Assembly: GCA_963971535.1 (NCBI GenBank)
Contig: OZ020588.1
Coordinates: 124,101,943 to 124,165,942 of the forward strand
Direction of reading: 5' to 3'
DNA length: 64,000 nucleotides
DNA from: Notolepis coatsorum
Lineage: Eukaryota; Chordata; Actinopteri; Aulopiformes; Paralepididae
Part shown: positions 1-9,653 of the stretch, piece by piece
Numbering within the stretch: the stretch's first letter is position 1
How the letters are laid out: every line of letters starts with the position of its first letter
Made by a program: the position numbers and the translations under genes
The notes under the pieces: generated by a model
What the model was told of the DNA's origin: nothing
Databases searched by the model: none
Seen by the model: the letters and a program-made list of their open reading frames with translations, nothing else

Positions 1-845
1 CAGTCACGGCACCCTTCATGTGTTTATAGGTCTCACCCTCTGATGTTCTTTTTTATTTGGGCCTCACAGGGTTAACCTCATAAGCCCGAGCGGTCCGGTA
101 CTGGACCGCAAATGACATCAGGCCATAAATCCATCTCTACAGAATGTATGAATTAATCTTGCGTTTTCTTTTCAAATGTAGCCAAGAGTAAAGACCCTAA
201 CCCTGTCAAAACAGCAGTCAAAGTGTATACTTTCAGCATTACATTTGTTTACCAATGATTGTAACTGTTATTAGTGAAATATGATAATAGAAATCTCAGG
301 GCATTGAGTCGGAAAGTGCAGCCAAAAGTGAGTGTAGTCTTTTGATGGAAGAGACCCAGGGCTTTTGATGGACTTTCGAATTTCGAAAAACTACCCTACC
401 CAGCTCACGCCAGCCCCTGTCAATCATCTGACTTCTGGATACACTTTTTTATTTATCTTATTTTTCGGGATTATCTCCCACAAACCTGAACGTTATTGCC
501 ATAATACAGAACACAGTTAGTTTCTCTACCTTTCTGTGAACGTCTAGCAAAAAACGGCATTTGCAATCTGATGAAAAATTACAATATACATTTATAAAGT
601 ATAACTGTAGCCTACTTGTGAATCACGCCTGGTGATACTAAATCCAGATTGAATTCTGCCATTGGAAAGGGGAGATTTGGCCTGATCCATAGATGTGCGA
701 CTTGGCCATAATAAGGTAACTTATAGGCCTGATATTCTATAATCATATTTCAAATTGCATGTGTCCGGATGGCATAATTCAGTACTGTATCTACAAAACC
801 TTCTGTTTAATCATCTTCCCTTTATTAATTTGAGCATGGCGTTAT
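1..845 (-). mobile_element. hAT non-autonomous element fragment (cut by window edge)
   Basis: This stretch is the reverse complement of large parts of the complete hAT at 60046-61728. Positions 1-45 match the reverse of about 61590-61632, 65-90 match around 60900 and 61550, and 772-840 match the reverse of about 60375-60475. The complete copy has 15-bp terminal inverted repeats and an 8-bp TSD, which gives the class. No transposase frame is visible, and the outer terminus lies beyond the window. Confidence 0.7.
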
Positions 846-1106
846 TCAAGTCAAGTCAAGTCAAGAGTTTTATTTGTCACGGCATACAAGCATACAGTGA
901 AATGCAGGGGGTCTTGCCTGCAACAATTGTGCAATAATACAATATAAGAATAGGATGAGAATAAGACATTTGTGCAACAATACAAGTAATAAGAATAAGA
1001 CATAACAGGTATATGTACATAAAGTTTACAAAAAGCATGGTAAGACATGCTGAGGTCCTGCGATAGTGCATACACTGTTAGCTACGGATGATGCACTGGG
1101 GCTTAT
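846..1106 (-). mobile_element. LINE 3' end with (CTTGA)n tail, minus orientation
   Basis: A short pentanucleotide run (caagt repeated) at 848-866 is followed by a stretch like the 3' UTR of teleost LINEs. On the minus strand it ends in a 'gtgacaaataaaactcttga'-type tail. It interrupts the hAT homology of 1-845 just after 'gttattca'. No protein-coding remnant is seen, so the clade (L2/CR1-like) is a guess. Confidence 0.5.
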
Positions 1107-1283
1107 GTGTTACGAACGGGTAAGTGACTTCCAAGTTGTCGAGAAGAAGAACGAGACGGAGAATGTTTTACTCTTCCAAAACAGCTGTACTGTTTATTAA
1201 CAGGGAAAAGCGTATAATATAAACAGGGAGAAAGACAATATGTCTGTGCTTGTCCAGCTGTAGGTACGTCCGTAGGATTAGGT

Positions 1284-1294
1284 GAAGCTCTAGC
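1284..1294 (-). promoter_or_regulatory. Inferred RNA 5' end of Gypsy element (self-primer)
   Basis: The minus strand reads gctagagcttc, an exact 11-nt complement of the PBS at 5925-5935. In Tf1/sushi elements the first 11 nt of the transcript fold back and prime reverse transcription instead of a tRNA. The match length, the TATA spacing and the chromodomain all agree. Confidence 0.75.
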
Positions 1295-1318
1295 AAAGGA
1301 CAAGGAATAGAGCAAATG

Positions 1319-1325
1319 TTAAATA
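1319..1325 (-). promoter_or_regulatory. TATA-like box of the Gypsy LTR promoter
   Basis: On the minus strand this reads TATTTAA and lies 31 nt upstream of the G at 1294. That G begins the 11-nt segment complementary to the primer-binding site. The spacing fits a Pol II TATA box and supports 1294 as the start of R. Inferred from position only. Confidence 0.6.
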
Positions 1326-1549
1326 GGTCACATACTCAACATTCCACGCTGTCAATGAGTGACAGCAGTCTGACAACCAATGACAGCACCCAGGTGTGAC
1401 AGACAATTAGTGATGACAGCAATCAGTGGTGACATACAAGGTGAACCCATAACAACAGGAGTGACCCAGGTAGACAGTGGGATACAATCCTAAGGAGGAG
1501 TGTCTCTCGAACGTTACAGTATCCCACCCCGACGAACGGCACCTGACGT

Positions 1550-4500
1550 TCACCTAGGGGCCTCGGGATGCAGCCGCCAGAAATCATCGATCAGGCTGGG
1601 ATCTAATATGTCCCGTTGAGGCACCCAAGAACGCTCTTCTACCCCGTACCCCTCCCAATCCACCAAGAACTGAAACCCCCTAACCCTCCGCCTACAACTC
1701 AGGATTCTCCGCACCGTATAGACAGGCTGACCGTCAATAATGCGGGGCGGAGGAACCGCAGGGAGTGGCGGGGACAACGGCGATGAGAGGAATGGCTTCA
1801 ACAGGGACACATGAAACGTCGGATGGACCCTCATAGAGGCCGGAAGGCGTAGCCTGTAAGCCATAGGATTCACCCGACGCACCACTTTAAAGGGCCCTAT
1901 AAAGCGAGGAGCCAGCTTCCTGGACTCCACCCGGAGAGGGAGATCACGAGTGGAAAGCCAAACCCGCTGTCCCGGATGGAAAACCGGAGCCGGACGACAC
2001 TTGCGGTTAGCTTGCCGCTGAGCCTTAACCGAGGCCTTCTGCAGCGCCGTCCGCACTCTGTTCCACGTCCTGCGACAACGAGCCACATGTGCCTGGGCTG
2101 ACGGCACCTCCACCTCCTGCTCCTGTTCGGGAAACAGAGGAGGTTGAAAACCATATTGACACTGAAAGGGAGACATACCAGTAGAGGAGGAGAGGAGGGT
2201 ATTATGCGCATACTCAGCCCAGGCCAACCTCCTACTCCACGTCGTCGGACACCCAGCAACGTAGCACCTCAGAACGCCCTCCAGGTCCTGGTTGACACGC
2301 TCCGTCTGCCCGTTCGTCTGCGGATGGAACCCAGACGACAGGCTGACGGAGGCGCCCAGACCGGCGGCGAACGCCTTCCAGAACCTGGAGGCGAACTGAG
2401 GACCCCGGTCGGACACAATATCCACTGGAAGCCCATGAACCCGAAAGACGTCCTGCACCACAAGGTCAGCCGTGTCCCGAGCCGAGGGGAGCTTGGGGAG
2501 GGGAATGAAGTGGGCCGCCTTGGAGAACCGGTCCACCACCACCAGGATGGCAGTGAACCCATCCGATAAGGGAAGACTGGAAATAAAATCCAGGGATATG
2601 TGCGACGCTTGGGAATAGGAAGCGGTCGGAGGAGACCCGCCGGCGCACAGGGAGAGAGGTCTTACTGCGCACGCACACCGGACAGGCCGCCACAAAGGAG
2701 CGTGTATCCCCCCCCCTCTGTCGGCCACCAAAACCTCCTACGGATAAACTCCAGGGTTCTGGTGGCCCCAGGGTGGCCGGTGAGAGAGGATGTATGCGCC
2801 CACTGCAGCAGGCGTGAGCGTGCCGCCTTGGGCACATACATCCGACCCGGAGGACCCCCACCGGGATCGGGCTCCCGTGCCTGAGCCGACCTCACCACCC
2901 TATCTATGCCCCATGACACGGGTGCCAAAATCAAGGCCTGTGGAATAATAGGGTGGGGCTTCTCCTCTCGACCCGGAAGATCAAACTGACGTGACAGGGC
3001 GTCAGGCTTGATGTTCTTGGAACCTGGTCGATAGGAGATGGTAAATAGAAATCGAGTGAAGAATAACGCCCACCGAGCGTTAAGGCGTTTAGCCCCTTGG
3101 ATGTAAGCCAAGTTCTTATGGTCAGTCCAAACAATGAAAGGATGTGCCGCCCCCTCTAACCAATGTCTCCATTCCTCCAATGCCAATTTGATTGCCAACA
3201 ACTCCCGATTACCCACGTCGTAGTTACGCTCGGCCAGAGACAGCCGGCGCGAAAAGAAGGCACAAGGATGCACCTTACCATCCTTTAAACATCTCTGCGA
3301 GATTACCCCTCCCACCGCGGTGTCAGAGGCATCCACCTCCACAATGAACGGAGCCTCTGTGTCGTGACGGATCAGTACAGGGGCGGAGGTAAATCGACGT
3401 TTGAGGTCGCAGAAGGCCGACTCTGCCCTAGGCGACCATTCAAAGCCAGGGAGAGAGGACTTAGTGAGAGCTGTTAATGGATTGACTAAGGCGCTAAAAT
3501 TGCGAATAAAGCGCCTGTAAAAATTTGCAAAGCCCAAAAACCGTTGTAACTCCTTGAGCGACGAAGGCCGTGGCCAATCCAAGACTGCACTCACCTTGGC
3601 TGGATCCATGCGATGATCGCCCTTCGTCAACACAAAGCCCAGGAAGGAAACGGTGTCAGTGTGAAACACACACTTCTCAGCCTTAACAAACAGTTGATGC
3701 TTAAGGAGACGTTGAAGCACCTCATGAACGTGCAGTTGGTGTTGCACCATATCGCGAGAAAAAATAAGGATGTCATCCAAATATACAAACACTGACACCC
3801 CAATTAGATCCCGCAGCACGTCGTTGACCAGGGCTTGGAAAACTGCTGGAGCATTAGCTAAACCAAAAGGCATGACTAAATACTCATAATGCCCATTAGG
3901 AGTATTAAATGCAGTCTTCCACTCGTCCCCTTCTCTAATCCAGACCAAGTTGTATGCATTACGTAAGTCAAGTTTAGAAAAGACCTGTGCCCCCTGTAAG
4001 CACTCAAAGGCGGTGTCCATGAGCAGTAAAGGATAACGGTTCTTGATGGAAACGTCATTCAACCCCCTATAATCTATGCACGGCTGCTGATCACAAAAAA
4101 AAAAACAGCGCCTGCAGGGGATGTGGACGGTCGGATATGCCCCGCGGACAGTGCCTCTCGAATGTAAGTGTTCATGGACACTGTCTCAGGGCGGGAGAGA
4201 GAGAACATCCGTCCCCGGGGCGGAGAAGCACCGGGTAGAAGATCAATGGTGCAGTCGTAAGGTCTATGAGGCGGTAGTGCTTTAGCACGCGTTTTACTAA
4301 AAACGTCCGCCAGGTCACAATAGACCGCAGGAACACCTGCCAAATCGGGGTTGGGGGATAATAAAGAATCTGCAACGTCCACCGTCAACCTGGAGAGAGA
4401 CAAAAGAGGGGGGGGGGGAGGGACGGATGAACTCACGCCAGCGTCAGCGCTAACGCCGCTTCTCATGGAGAGTTCACCCGTAGCCCAGTTAATAAGAGGA

Positions 4501-4940
4501 TTATGCAGCACAAGCCAAGGGTGGCCTAAAACAATGTCAGAATGAGGAGACATAACAACAACAAAATTCAAATATTCCCCCTCGCTACCCGCCACCCGAA
4601 CCCACAGTTTCCCGGTGCGCTGGGTAATAAATCCACAACCAAGCGGTCGGCCGTCCAGCGAACGGACAGGGATGGGCACCTCTAGTGTTTCCAAGGGAAC
4701 ACCCCTTTCTAGAGCCACCCCCACATGAATCAAGTTGCCCGCAGCCCCCGAATCCACTAAAGCCTTGGCCGTTTTAGAAGAATCCCCCCACCTGACAGTG
4801 ACATCAAAAAAAGTATGTGAGTCGTGAACGTCTATGACCGGAGAGACATGCCCACCTGCTAGCACCTTCCCCAGGCCTAGCGGGCTCCTGTGTTTCCCGA
4901 GCCACGACAGGCGGCGAAGCGATGCCCCGTGTGGCCACAA
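1550..4940 (-). pseudogene. pol: Gypsy pol (protease-RT-RNase H-integrase-chromodomain), frameshifted
   Basis: Pol overlaps the end of gag by about 60 nt in another frame. In order: a protease with a DSGA active site (Asp codon near 4754); RT with the YLDD catalytic motif near 3783-3772; an RNase H with 'VEVDAS' and 'WTDHKNL'; and an integrase with an HHCC-type region (HTSSLTGH, then C-x2-C) and a D,D35E core. The core acidic residues are D of SLDFI, D of SDRG and E of GQTER, in the frame starting 2731. A C-terminal chromodomain (VDWEGYG...RSWVP) ends just before the stop near 1550. Breaks: a frameshift at the 11-A run 4095-4105 (early RT), one at the C-run near 2708-2715 (integrase zinc domain), and further shifts around 2600-2680. 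The order is standard for chromoviruses; the product cannot be made from this copy. Confidence 0.93.
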
Positions 4941-5920
4941 TGAAAACAGCGCTTCTCGTTGACCCGCCTCTGCTTCTCCGCTTCAGAGAGGTTCAACGCT
5001 CCCAGCTGCATGGGCTCGTCATCGCCCCGGTGCTCTCTCATTGGCTGGTATGCTGGCCGATCGACACTAGGAGAGGGGCGGAAGAGTACCTGTGACGAAG
5101 CCTCCCTCTCGCGTCCCCTCTCCCGGTGACGATTATCCAACCGAATGGCCATGTTGATCAGCAGATCCAAGCGCTCGGGTAGCTCCCGCGTAGCCAGCTC
5201 GTCCTGCATGCGAGTGGAGAGACCATGCAAGAAGTGGACACAGCAGGGAACCTCATGCCAGTCCGCCTCTCGAGCCACAATGCGGAAATCAATGGCGTAG
5301 TCTGCTACGGCGCGAATGCCCTGCCGGCAGGACATAAGTCGACTGCCGGCCTCGTAAATGGAAATCACCCTGGAGGTATCGAATACATGACGTAACTCCA
5401 GGGTGAAGGCATCCGCGTCGCGGCAGACCACAGACCCACTCTCCCACTCCGCTGTGGCCCAAGAGAGAGCACGACCCGTGAGGAGAGTTATAATATAGGC
5501 TACCCGAGCCACATCACTGGGGAAAGTACGCGGCTGCAGTTGAAAAATTAGAGAGCACTGGGCGATGAACTCACGGCAGCCGGCTGGAGCCCCTCCATAG
5601 CGATCCGGCGCCGGCAGGCGTGGCTCTCAGTAGTCCTCCCGATCTACCGGATACTCCCGATCTACCGGATACCCCCGCTCGCCTTCCCCGCCGATCGATG
5701 ATGCTCCGGTTGCGGATCTCATCGTTGATGTCGTCCGAGCGGCCACAGAGCGGGCCTGGTTCACCGCCGCCAACGCTGTCTCCGCCGTCTCCTGAGAAGC
5801 CAGGGAAACATCTCCCAGTCGACCCAGCTCGACACCGACTGCCATCTGCCGCTCCATGATTATCCTGAGCTGGTCCCGTAGGCTCACCATCTCGTCCCGT
5901 ATCTCCTCGTTGGAAGTCAT
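4877..5920 (-). pseudogene. gag: Gypsy gag with CCHC knuckle, one in-frame stop
   Basis: The start ATG (5920-5918) lies 15 nt inside the LTR/PBS boundary and opens MTSNEEIRDEM with a coiled-coil-like N-terminus. An in-frame TGA at 5629-5627 interrupts the frame. The same frame then continues through a retrotransposon capsid-like region (TLLTGRALSWATAEWE) to a nucleic-acid-binding zinc knuckle, [14 protein letters not shown] (about 4948-4907), and ends at 4877. The tandem 'YPVDRE' duplication just before the stop is a small local repeat. Length with the stop ignored is about 348 codons, normal for a sushi-type Gag. Confidence 0.88.
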
Positions 5921-5924
5921 GATG

Positions 5925-5935
5925 GCTAGAGCTTC
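5925..5935 (-). other. Self-priming primer-binding site of the Gypsy element
   Basis: Directly abutting the 5' LTR remnant, the minus strand reads gaagctctagc. It does not begin with the TGG expected of a tRNA primer site. It is instead the exact complement of the inferred transcript 5' end inside the LTR (1284-1294). Confidence 0.75.
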
Positions 5936-5998
5936 TGTTACGAACGGGTAAGTGACTTCCAAGTTGTCGAGAAGAAGAACGAGACAGAGAATGTTTTA
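5936..5998 (-). repeat. Gypsy 5' LTR remnant (63 bp)
   Basis: Matches the first ~63 bp of the complete LTR at 1108-1170. Homology stops abruptly at 'atgtttta' and is replaced by unrelated sequence, so the U3/R promoter part of the 5' LTR is missing. Confidence 0.85.
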
Positions 5999-6414
5999 CC
6001 GCCTCTCAGACTCTCATTTCCTCCTCTGCTAGCTAGTACTAGCTATGGTAACACTTCGTTGACTGTATTAGCTGGGGCTAGCGGGGCTACCATAGTTAAA
6101 ACGTGCGTTGTGTTGTACAAACTGCTAACGCTATGGCAAGATGTGTGTAGGCCTATGTAATGTTAATGGCTATGTTTTTAAAGTCATAATGAATATTGAT
6201 TTATATTGTGCTTGCCATTTTTACACAAACTGACTAGCACTTGGCTGCAGTGCTGCTGCTGCTACCTGCAGCCAGCGCTCACCTCTCCCGGCTCCGTGCC
6301 AAATGATTTTTTTTTTTTTTGCGCATCCCCGGAACCGTACAATACACAGATGCCCCGAACCGTGGAGGTCGTGCCGAACGGTACACTGTTTGGTTGTGTA
6401 CCGTCCCACCCCTA
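5999..6414. mobile_element. hAT-like element end (accgt/acggt-rich terminus)
   Basis: The right end reads ...ccgtcccacccccta-like, in inverse a 'taggggtgggacggtacac' terminus. Nearby subterminal copies of ccgaac/acggtac resemble the AC-rich ends of fish hAT elements. The left end and TSD are not found, and no transposase is present. A 15-T run lies at about 6306-6320. Confidence 0.5.
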
Positions 6415-6452
6415 GTAATAAGGCAGTGGCTTTATTTCACAAGTTAGAAGTA

Positions 6453-6639
6453 GTTCTGTTCCATTAGGGGCTCTGCTTGGCATCACTCTGCACTATCTCG
6501 CGTACGTGCACGCGCACTGAATAAATTCCACAAATGTACCTTTAATACCAGTATTAGTCTGACCACACCCCTCATCAGCTTACCTTCATAAGCAGGTGTG
6601 TGGTCACCTGCTCTCCTCCTTCTCGCTTTCACCACAAGG
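6453..6639 (+). repeat. DIRS left inverted terminal repeat
   Basis: Runs from gttctgttccattagggg to caccacaagg. It matches the reverse complement of 11587-11796 over nearly its whole length, except that the right copy has an extra ~22-bp outer extension (gttaggttatagctataacc in inverse) and a few differences near the outer and inner ends. Confidence 0.92.
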
Positions 6640-7025
6640 AAGTGCCTGGTAGTACCCCACTTGACGTGTTGTTAGTTGAAAAGAGTTGTGACGAGTTTAC
6701 ATTGTGCTTAATCTTTTCTTCTCTCACATCTGTTGTACAAGAAAGAGTTGGGTCATAATGTATTCCGCGGAGAGTAGACCCGCTAGACCTACTCTTCACC
6801 AGCGGTTCTCCATTCCCGCCTCCGTCGTGCGCCTTGGTGCTGGCCGACCCAGCCCGGGAGGCTGCCGGTGGATAGTTTGCCTCACCGAAGAGCCGAGGAG
6901 TCGGTGCCGTCGCTCCGGCGATGGCCTGATCTCGACTCTGGTTCCTCTGGTTCCGGGGAATCGCCCGTTGGTGAACGGGGGGTTTGCGACGCAAACTTTT
7001 CGCGTCTGCCCGTTCACGTCGCAAG

Positions 7026-8390
7026 ATGGTAGCGTGCAGGCGCGAACGGCCTGGGTTTGGGGAACTGCTGGAGACCAGCGAAGATGCGTCCGGCTCTGGA
7101 TTTCCAATGGAGACTGAGGACTTCATGGACGAGGCGGACGGGTTTTTGTATGATGGCCCCGTGGAGGAGAGTATCCCTCCTCAGGAGACCCCGGAGGGGG
7201 GGGAAATGGCTCCATGGGGCGCCCTGTTCGAGGATGTCGAGGAACCACCTTGGCCTCATCAGCAGGATGCCCTACTGTCGGCCACATCAGACTGTGGCTC
7301 CTTGACCAGTCGCAGCCTGCTGCATGTGAGGGATGCGGGGTCGGTGGAGGAAGGTTCGCAGGGGGAACTGCGGGCCTTGTTTCCCGAGCTCATGGCGGTA
7401 GCCGCCGCCGCAAACGGCGTGCCGCTGCCGCTGCCATTGCCTGCACCTGTCCCTGATGACCTCATAGGCCATCCCTGGCAGCGTCCCCCAGTGAGAGGGG
7501 TGGACGTTGTCTACCCATTTTTCCCATCGATGGGGGCCTATGTTCGTCGGGGTCAGGCGGTGTCCAACATCATGGGACTAACTCCCGCCTACGTACCAGT
7601 TACGCGGGTGTCGGGGTTAGTCAAAGGTATGGGGGAGGGCGTGCCTCGGCTTGACAGTCCGATGGCCGCGCTCCTCTGTCCGGATATGGTGTGGGAACCC
7701 CTATGCAAGCCGGTCCTCCAGGGGAAATCGGCTAGGCGATTGGCTTATTGGGGTGACCAGTCATTCATCGCTGGTACACAATCGCTGGCTGCGGCGTCTA
7801 ACATCGCCCACCTGGCTAGATTTGTATCGGGGATAATGACGGGCGGCACGGATCTGAACGAGGTGAAATGCGATCAGATCACCCAGGCTGCGGGAGCTGT
7901 CCTGCACCTTTCCCAGGTGCTGGCCATAGCCATGGGGAAAGTGCGCGCCCTGGCCACCCTGGGCCAGCGTCACCTTTGGCTGGAGCAGGCCCGTGTGCCA
8001 GAGAAGAAGAGAGCTCCTCTTCTGACGGCCGCCCTCTCCGACGCTGGCCTATTCGGGAAGGCCCTGCGGTTGATGACCTCAACATGCAGAGAGATGGCAG
8101 AGGAGAGGTCCATTCTCCAACCCCATTTTCCGCCTCCCATCCTTGCCGGTGGAGTCAGAAGGCTTCCGCGACGTCGAGCTGTCTCCGTCGCCGCTACCAC
8201 TGCCTCCGCCGCCGCTGCTGGCCCTGCCAAGAGGGCCAGGGGACGAAACGGCGCTTCTGCCACCGCCGGCCCATCCACGACCGGAGGAGATGGTAGGGAA
8301 CGTTGTGTCCAGCAGACAGTAACCTACCGTCCCTCCGGGGCTCCTCGGGGTGGCAAGACTCGAGCGGCGCGAGGTGGCAGACGCCGTTGA
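7026..8390 (+). CDS. gag: DIRS-type Gag-like protein, 454 aa, open
   Basis: I choose the first ATG of the open frame (MVACRRERPGF). The frame stays open upstream to 6984 but without an ATG. The N-terminal third is acidic and low in complexity. Around residues 270-360 it has the DIRS ORF1 signature: an 'RHLWLEQARVPEKKRA' helix followed by 'DAGLFGKAL', the position where fish DIRS Gag proteins typically have an 'LFG' block. The C-terminus is Arg/Ala/Gly rich (PAKRARGRNG; GKTRAARGGRRR), fitting nucleic-acid binding. No zinc knuckle is seen. It is the only long open frame of the element and shows no stop or frameshift. The assignment rests on remembered family motifs. Confidence 0.8.
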   Translation: MVACRRERPGFGELLETSEDASGSGFPMETEDFMDEADGFLYDGPVEESIPPQETPEGGEMAPWGALFEDVEEPPWPHQQDALLSATSDCGSLTSRSLLHVRDAGSVEEGSQGELRALFPELMAVAAAANGVPLPLPLPAPVPDDLIGHPWQRPPVRGVDVVYPFFPSMGAYVRRGQAVSNIMGLTPAYVPVTRVSGLVKGMGEGVPRLDSPMAALLCPDMVWEPLCKPVLQGKSARRLAYWGDQSFIAGTQSLAAASNIAHLARFVSGIMTGGTDLNEVKCDQITQAAGAVLHLSQVLAIAMGKVRALATLGQRHLWLEQARVPEKKRAPLLTAALSDAGLFGKALRLMTSTCREMAEERSILQPHFPPPILAGGVRRLPRRRAVSVAATTASAAAAGPAKRARGRNGASATAGPSTTGGDGRERCVQQTVTYRPSGAPRGGKTRAARGGRRR

Positions 8391-9494
8391 GTGACTTTTC
8401 CCCTCTGTGTCCCCTCTCCTCTACACCCTCCCCGGCCCCTCTATGATTTTGTGCCTTAGAACACTTTATATAGTTTAATAAAAAAGTTCCCCGATGTGAG
8501 GGGGACTGTGTTTTGGCCGAACAAACTGTGTGTTTCTTCAAACAATTCATATGGTGGGGTTGTGTATATATGAATCTGCCCTTTTACGTTGTGTGATGAG
8601 TCGTGTTGTGTTACGAGGTTAAGCAAGGTCTGCAACGTACACTCAGTAATAGGTTCTATTAGCTTGATGCTCCACATGCAGGTAGAAACTGGTGTTATTC
8701 CATTGCTTGAACTAAGTATATGTGTCTCACAATGCTGTGTTGTTTAGTTGCAGTAATACTCGTACACACACATTTCACGGCCTAGCCGTTTACTCTCGAT
8801 CAGCGTTTTTTTCCTATGTACGACATAGTCGACGGGTGTAGGATTCACACACAGGCGACTTGTGTTTTGTTGTAAAACCTGTTCACATTTTTGTGGGTAG
8901 CGGGCATTGTATTAGCTTATGCTATGCATTGCTTTCTACCGGAGGTTTTCAAGATGGCTACGGTTGTTTTTCTGTGTGTAGGGATGAAGGGTGTTTTTTC
9001 GGGAGGGGGTGTCGAATAAACCCCTCCTTTTCCCACTTGATTGGTTTAGGGGATTTTTGATCTCTTCTGCTGAGCCAGTCAGGGCCAAGCCGGTGGGACG
9101 TCTTGGCGGGGGGGGGGGGGGGGGGGGGGGGAGGGTTATTCTACCGACTCCTATTACATGACAGGAGCCGGCAGGTTTCCCCGCCCGTTGTAGCGGTGTT
9201 GCTATGGCGACGCCTTCCATGAGTTGGTGTCTTAAAGGTGTCGAGTTAGGGCGTAGGGCTCACAGTTCTGCTGCGCCCGATTTATGTGTAAACTTGAGTC
9301 GGTTGGTCACGTGACTCACAGTTGGCATATCTTTTTCATGGCTATGAACTCATGTGGGAAGGTGTTTCTGGGAGGGTCTAGTCTTACACTCTGATTAAAA
9401 AGAGTGACTGGATTCAAATCATGTGAAAACAGGTTTTTTACTCCCAGCTGTGCAGTTGGGTCATACGGGTGATGCTTTTTCTTTATTATTATAA
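8391..9494 (+). other. DIRS interior, non-coding left part
   Basis: Immediately after gag come a pyrimidine-rich stretch and 'aataaaaaa' (about 8477), a possible poly(A) signal. The rest is G/T-rich, without an open frame above ~95 codons and with no recognised RT motif. It includes a 24-G run (9108-9131). Confidence 0.6.
9108..9131 (+). repeat. Poly-G tract (24 G)
   Basis: An uninterrupted G run followed by aggg. It could form quadruplex structure, and its length in the assembly may be unreliable. Confidence 0.9.
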
Positions 9495-9653
9495 AGAGTT
9501 GGATGTGGATTGGAAATGAGGGTCCCTGATGGAAACAAGACTAACGTCTTTCTCAGGTCTGCCTCCCCTTAACCAATTGTGTGTATTGCCGTACTGGGTT
9601 GTACCCTTTCTGCAGTCTGTTGGGTAAAGTTTTTCATTCATTCATTCATGGAG
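9495..9653 (+). mobile_element. Short retroposon tail with (ATTC)n end, inserted in DIRS
   Basis: Shares the order 'gggtccctgat..aaacaagac..gtcttt' then 'ctgcctccccttaa' then 'gtaccctttctgcagtctgtt' with copies at 14875-15091, 16790-16985 and 17259-17451. It ends in attcattcattcat. This is the 3' portion of a LINE or SINE family with a tetranucleotide tail. Confidence 0.7.

Larger units (their letters stand above)
1108..1518 (-). repeat. Gypsy 3' LTR, complete
   Basis: The 411-bp LTR starts TGTTACGAAC and ends ACGTTACA on the plus strand, with the canonical TG...CA ends. Its first ~60 bp recur at 5936-5998 with a single obvious difference (gagacgg/gagacag), identifying the pair. On the minus strand it contains a TATA-like box and the inferred RNA start. 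Confidence 0.93.
1108..5998 (-). mobile_element. Ty3/Gypsy chromodomain retrotransposon (Tf1/sushi-type), 5' LTR truncated
   Basis: Read on the minus strand, the element runs from a 63-bp remnant of the 5' LTR (5998-5936) through PBS, gag, protease, RT, RNase H, integrase and chromodomain to a complete 3' LTR (1518-1108). The purine-rich 'ggggtggga' just before the 3' LTR (about 1521-1531) is a credible polypurine tract. Gag and pol are broken by a stop and frameshifts, so the copy is inactive. The chromodomain plus the self-complementary PBS place it with the Tf1/sushi chromoviruses, known in fish. Confidence 0.93.

Noticed and set aside
1103-1315. A 70-codon minus-strand frame in the Gypsy LTR
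   Set aside because: It lies within the LTR across the inferred RNA start, which is non-coding.
6984-7025. Upstream extension of the DIRS gag frame
   Set aside because: The frame there starts at TTG; the first ATG is at 7026, so the extension was not included.
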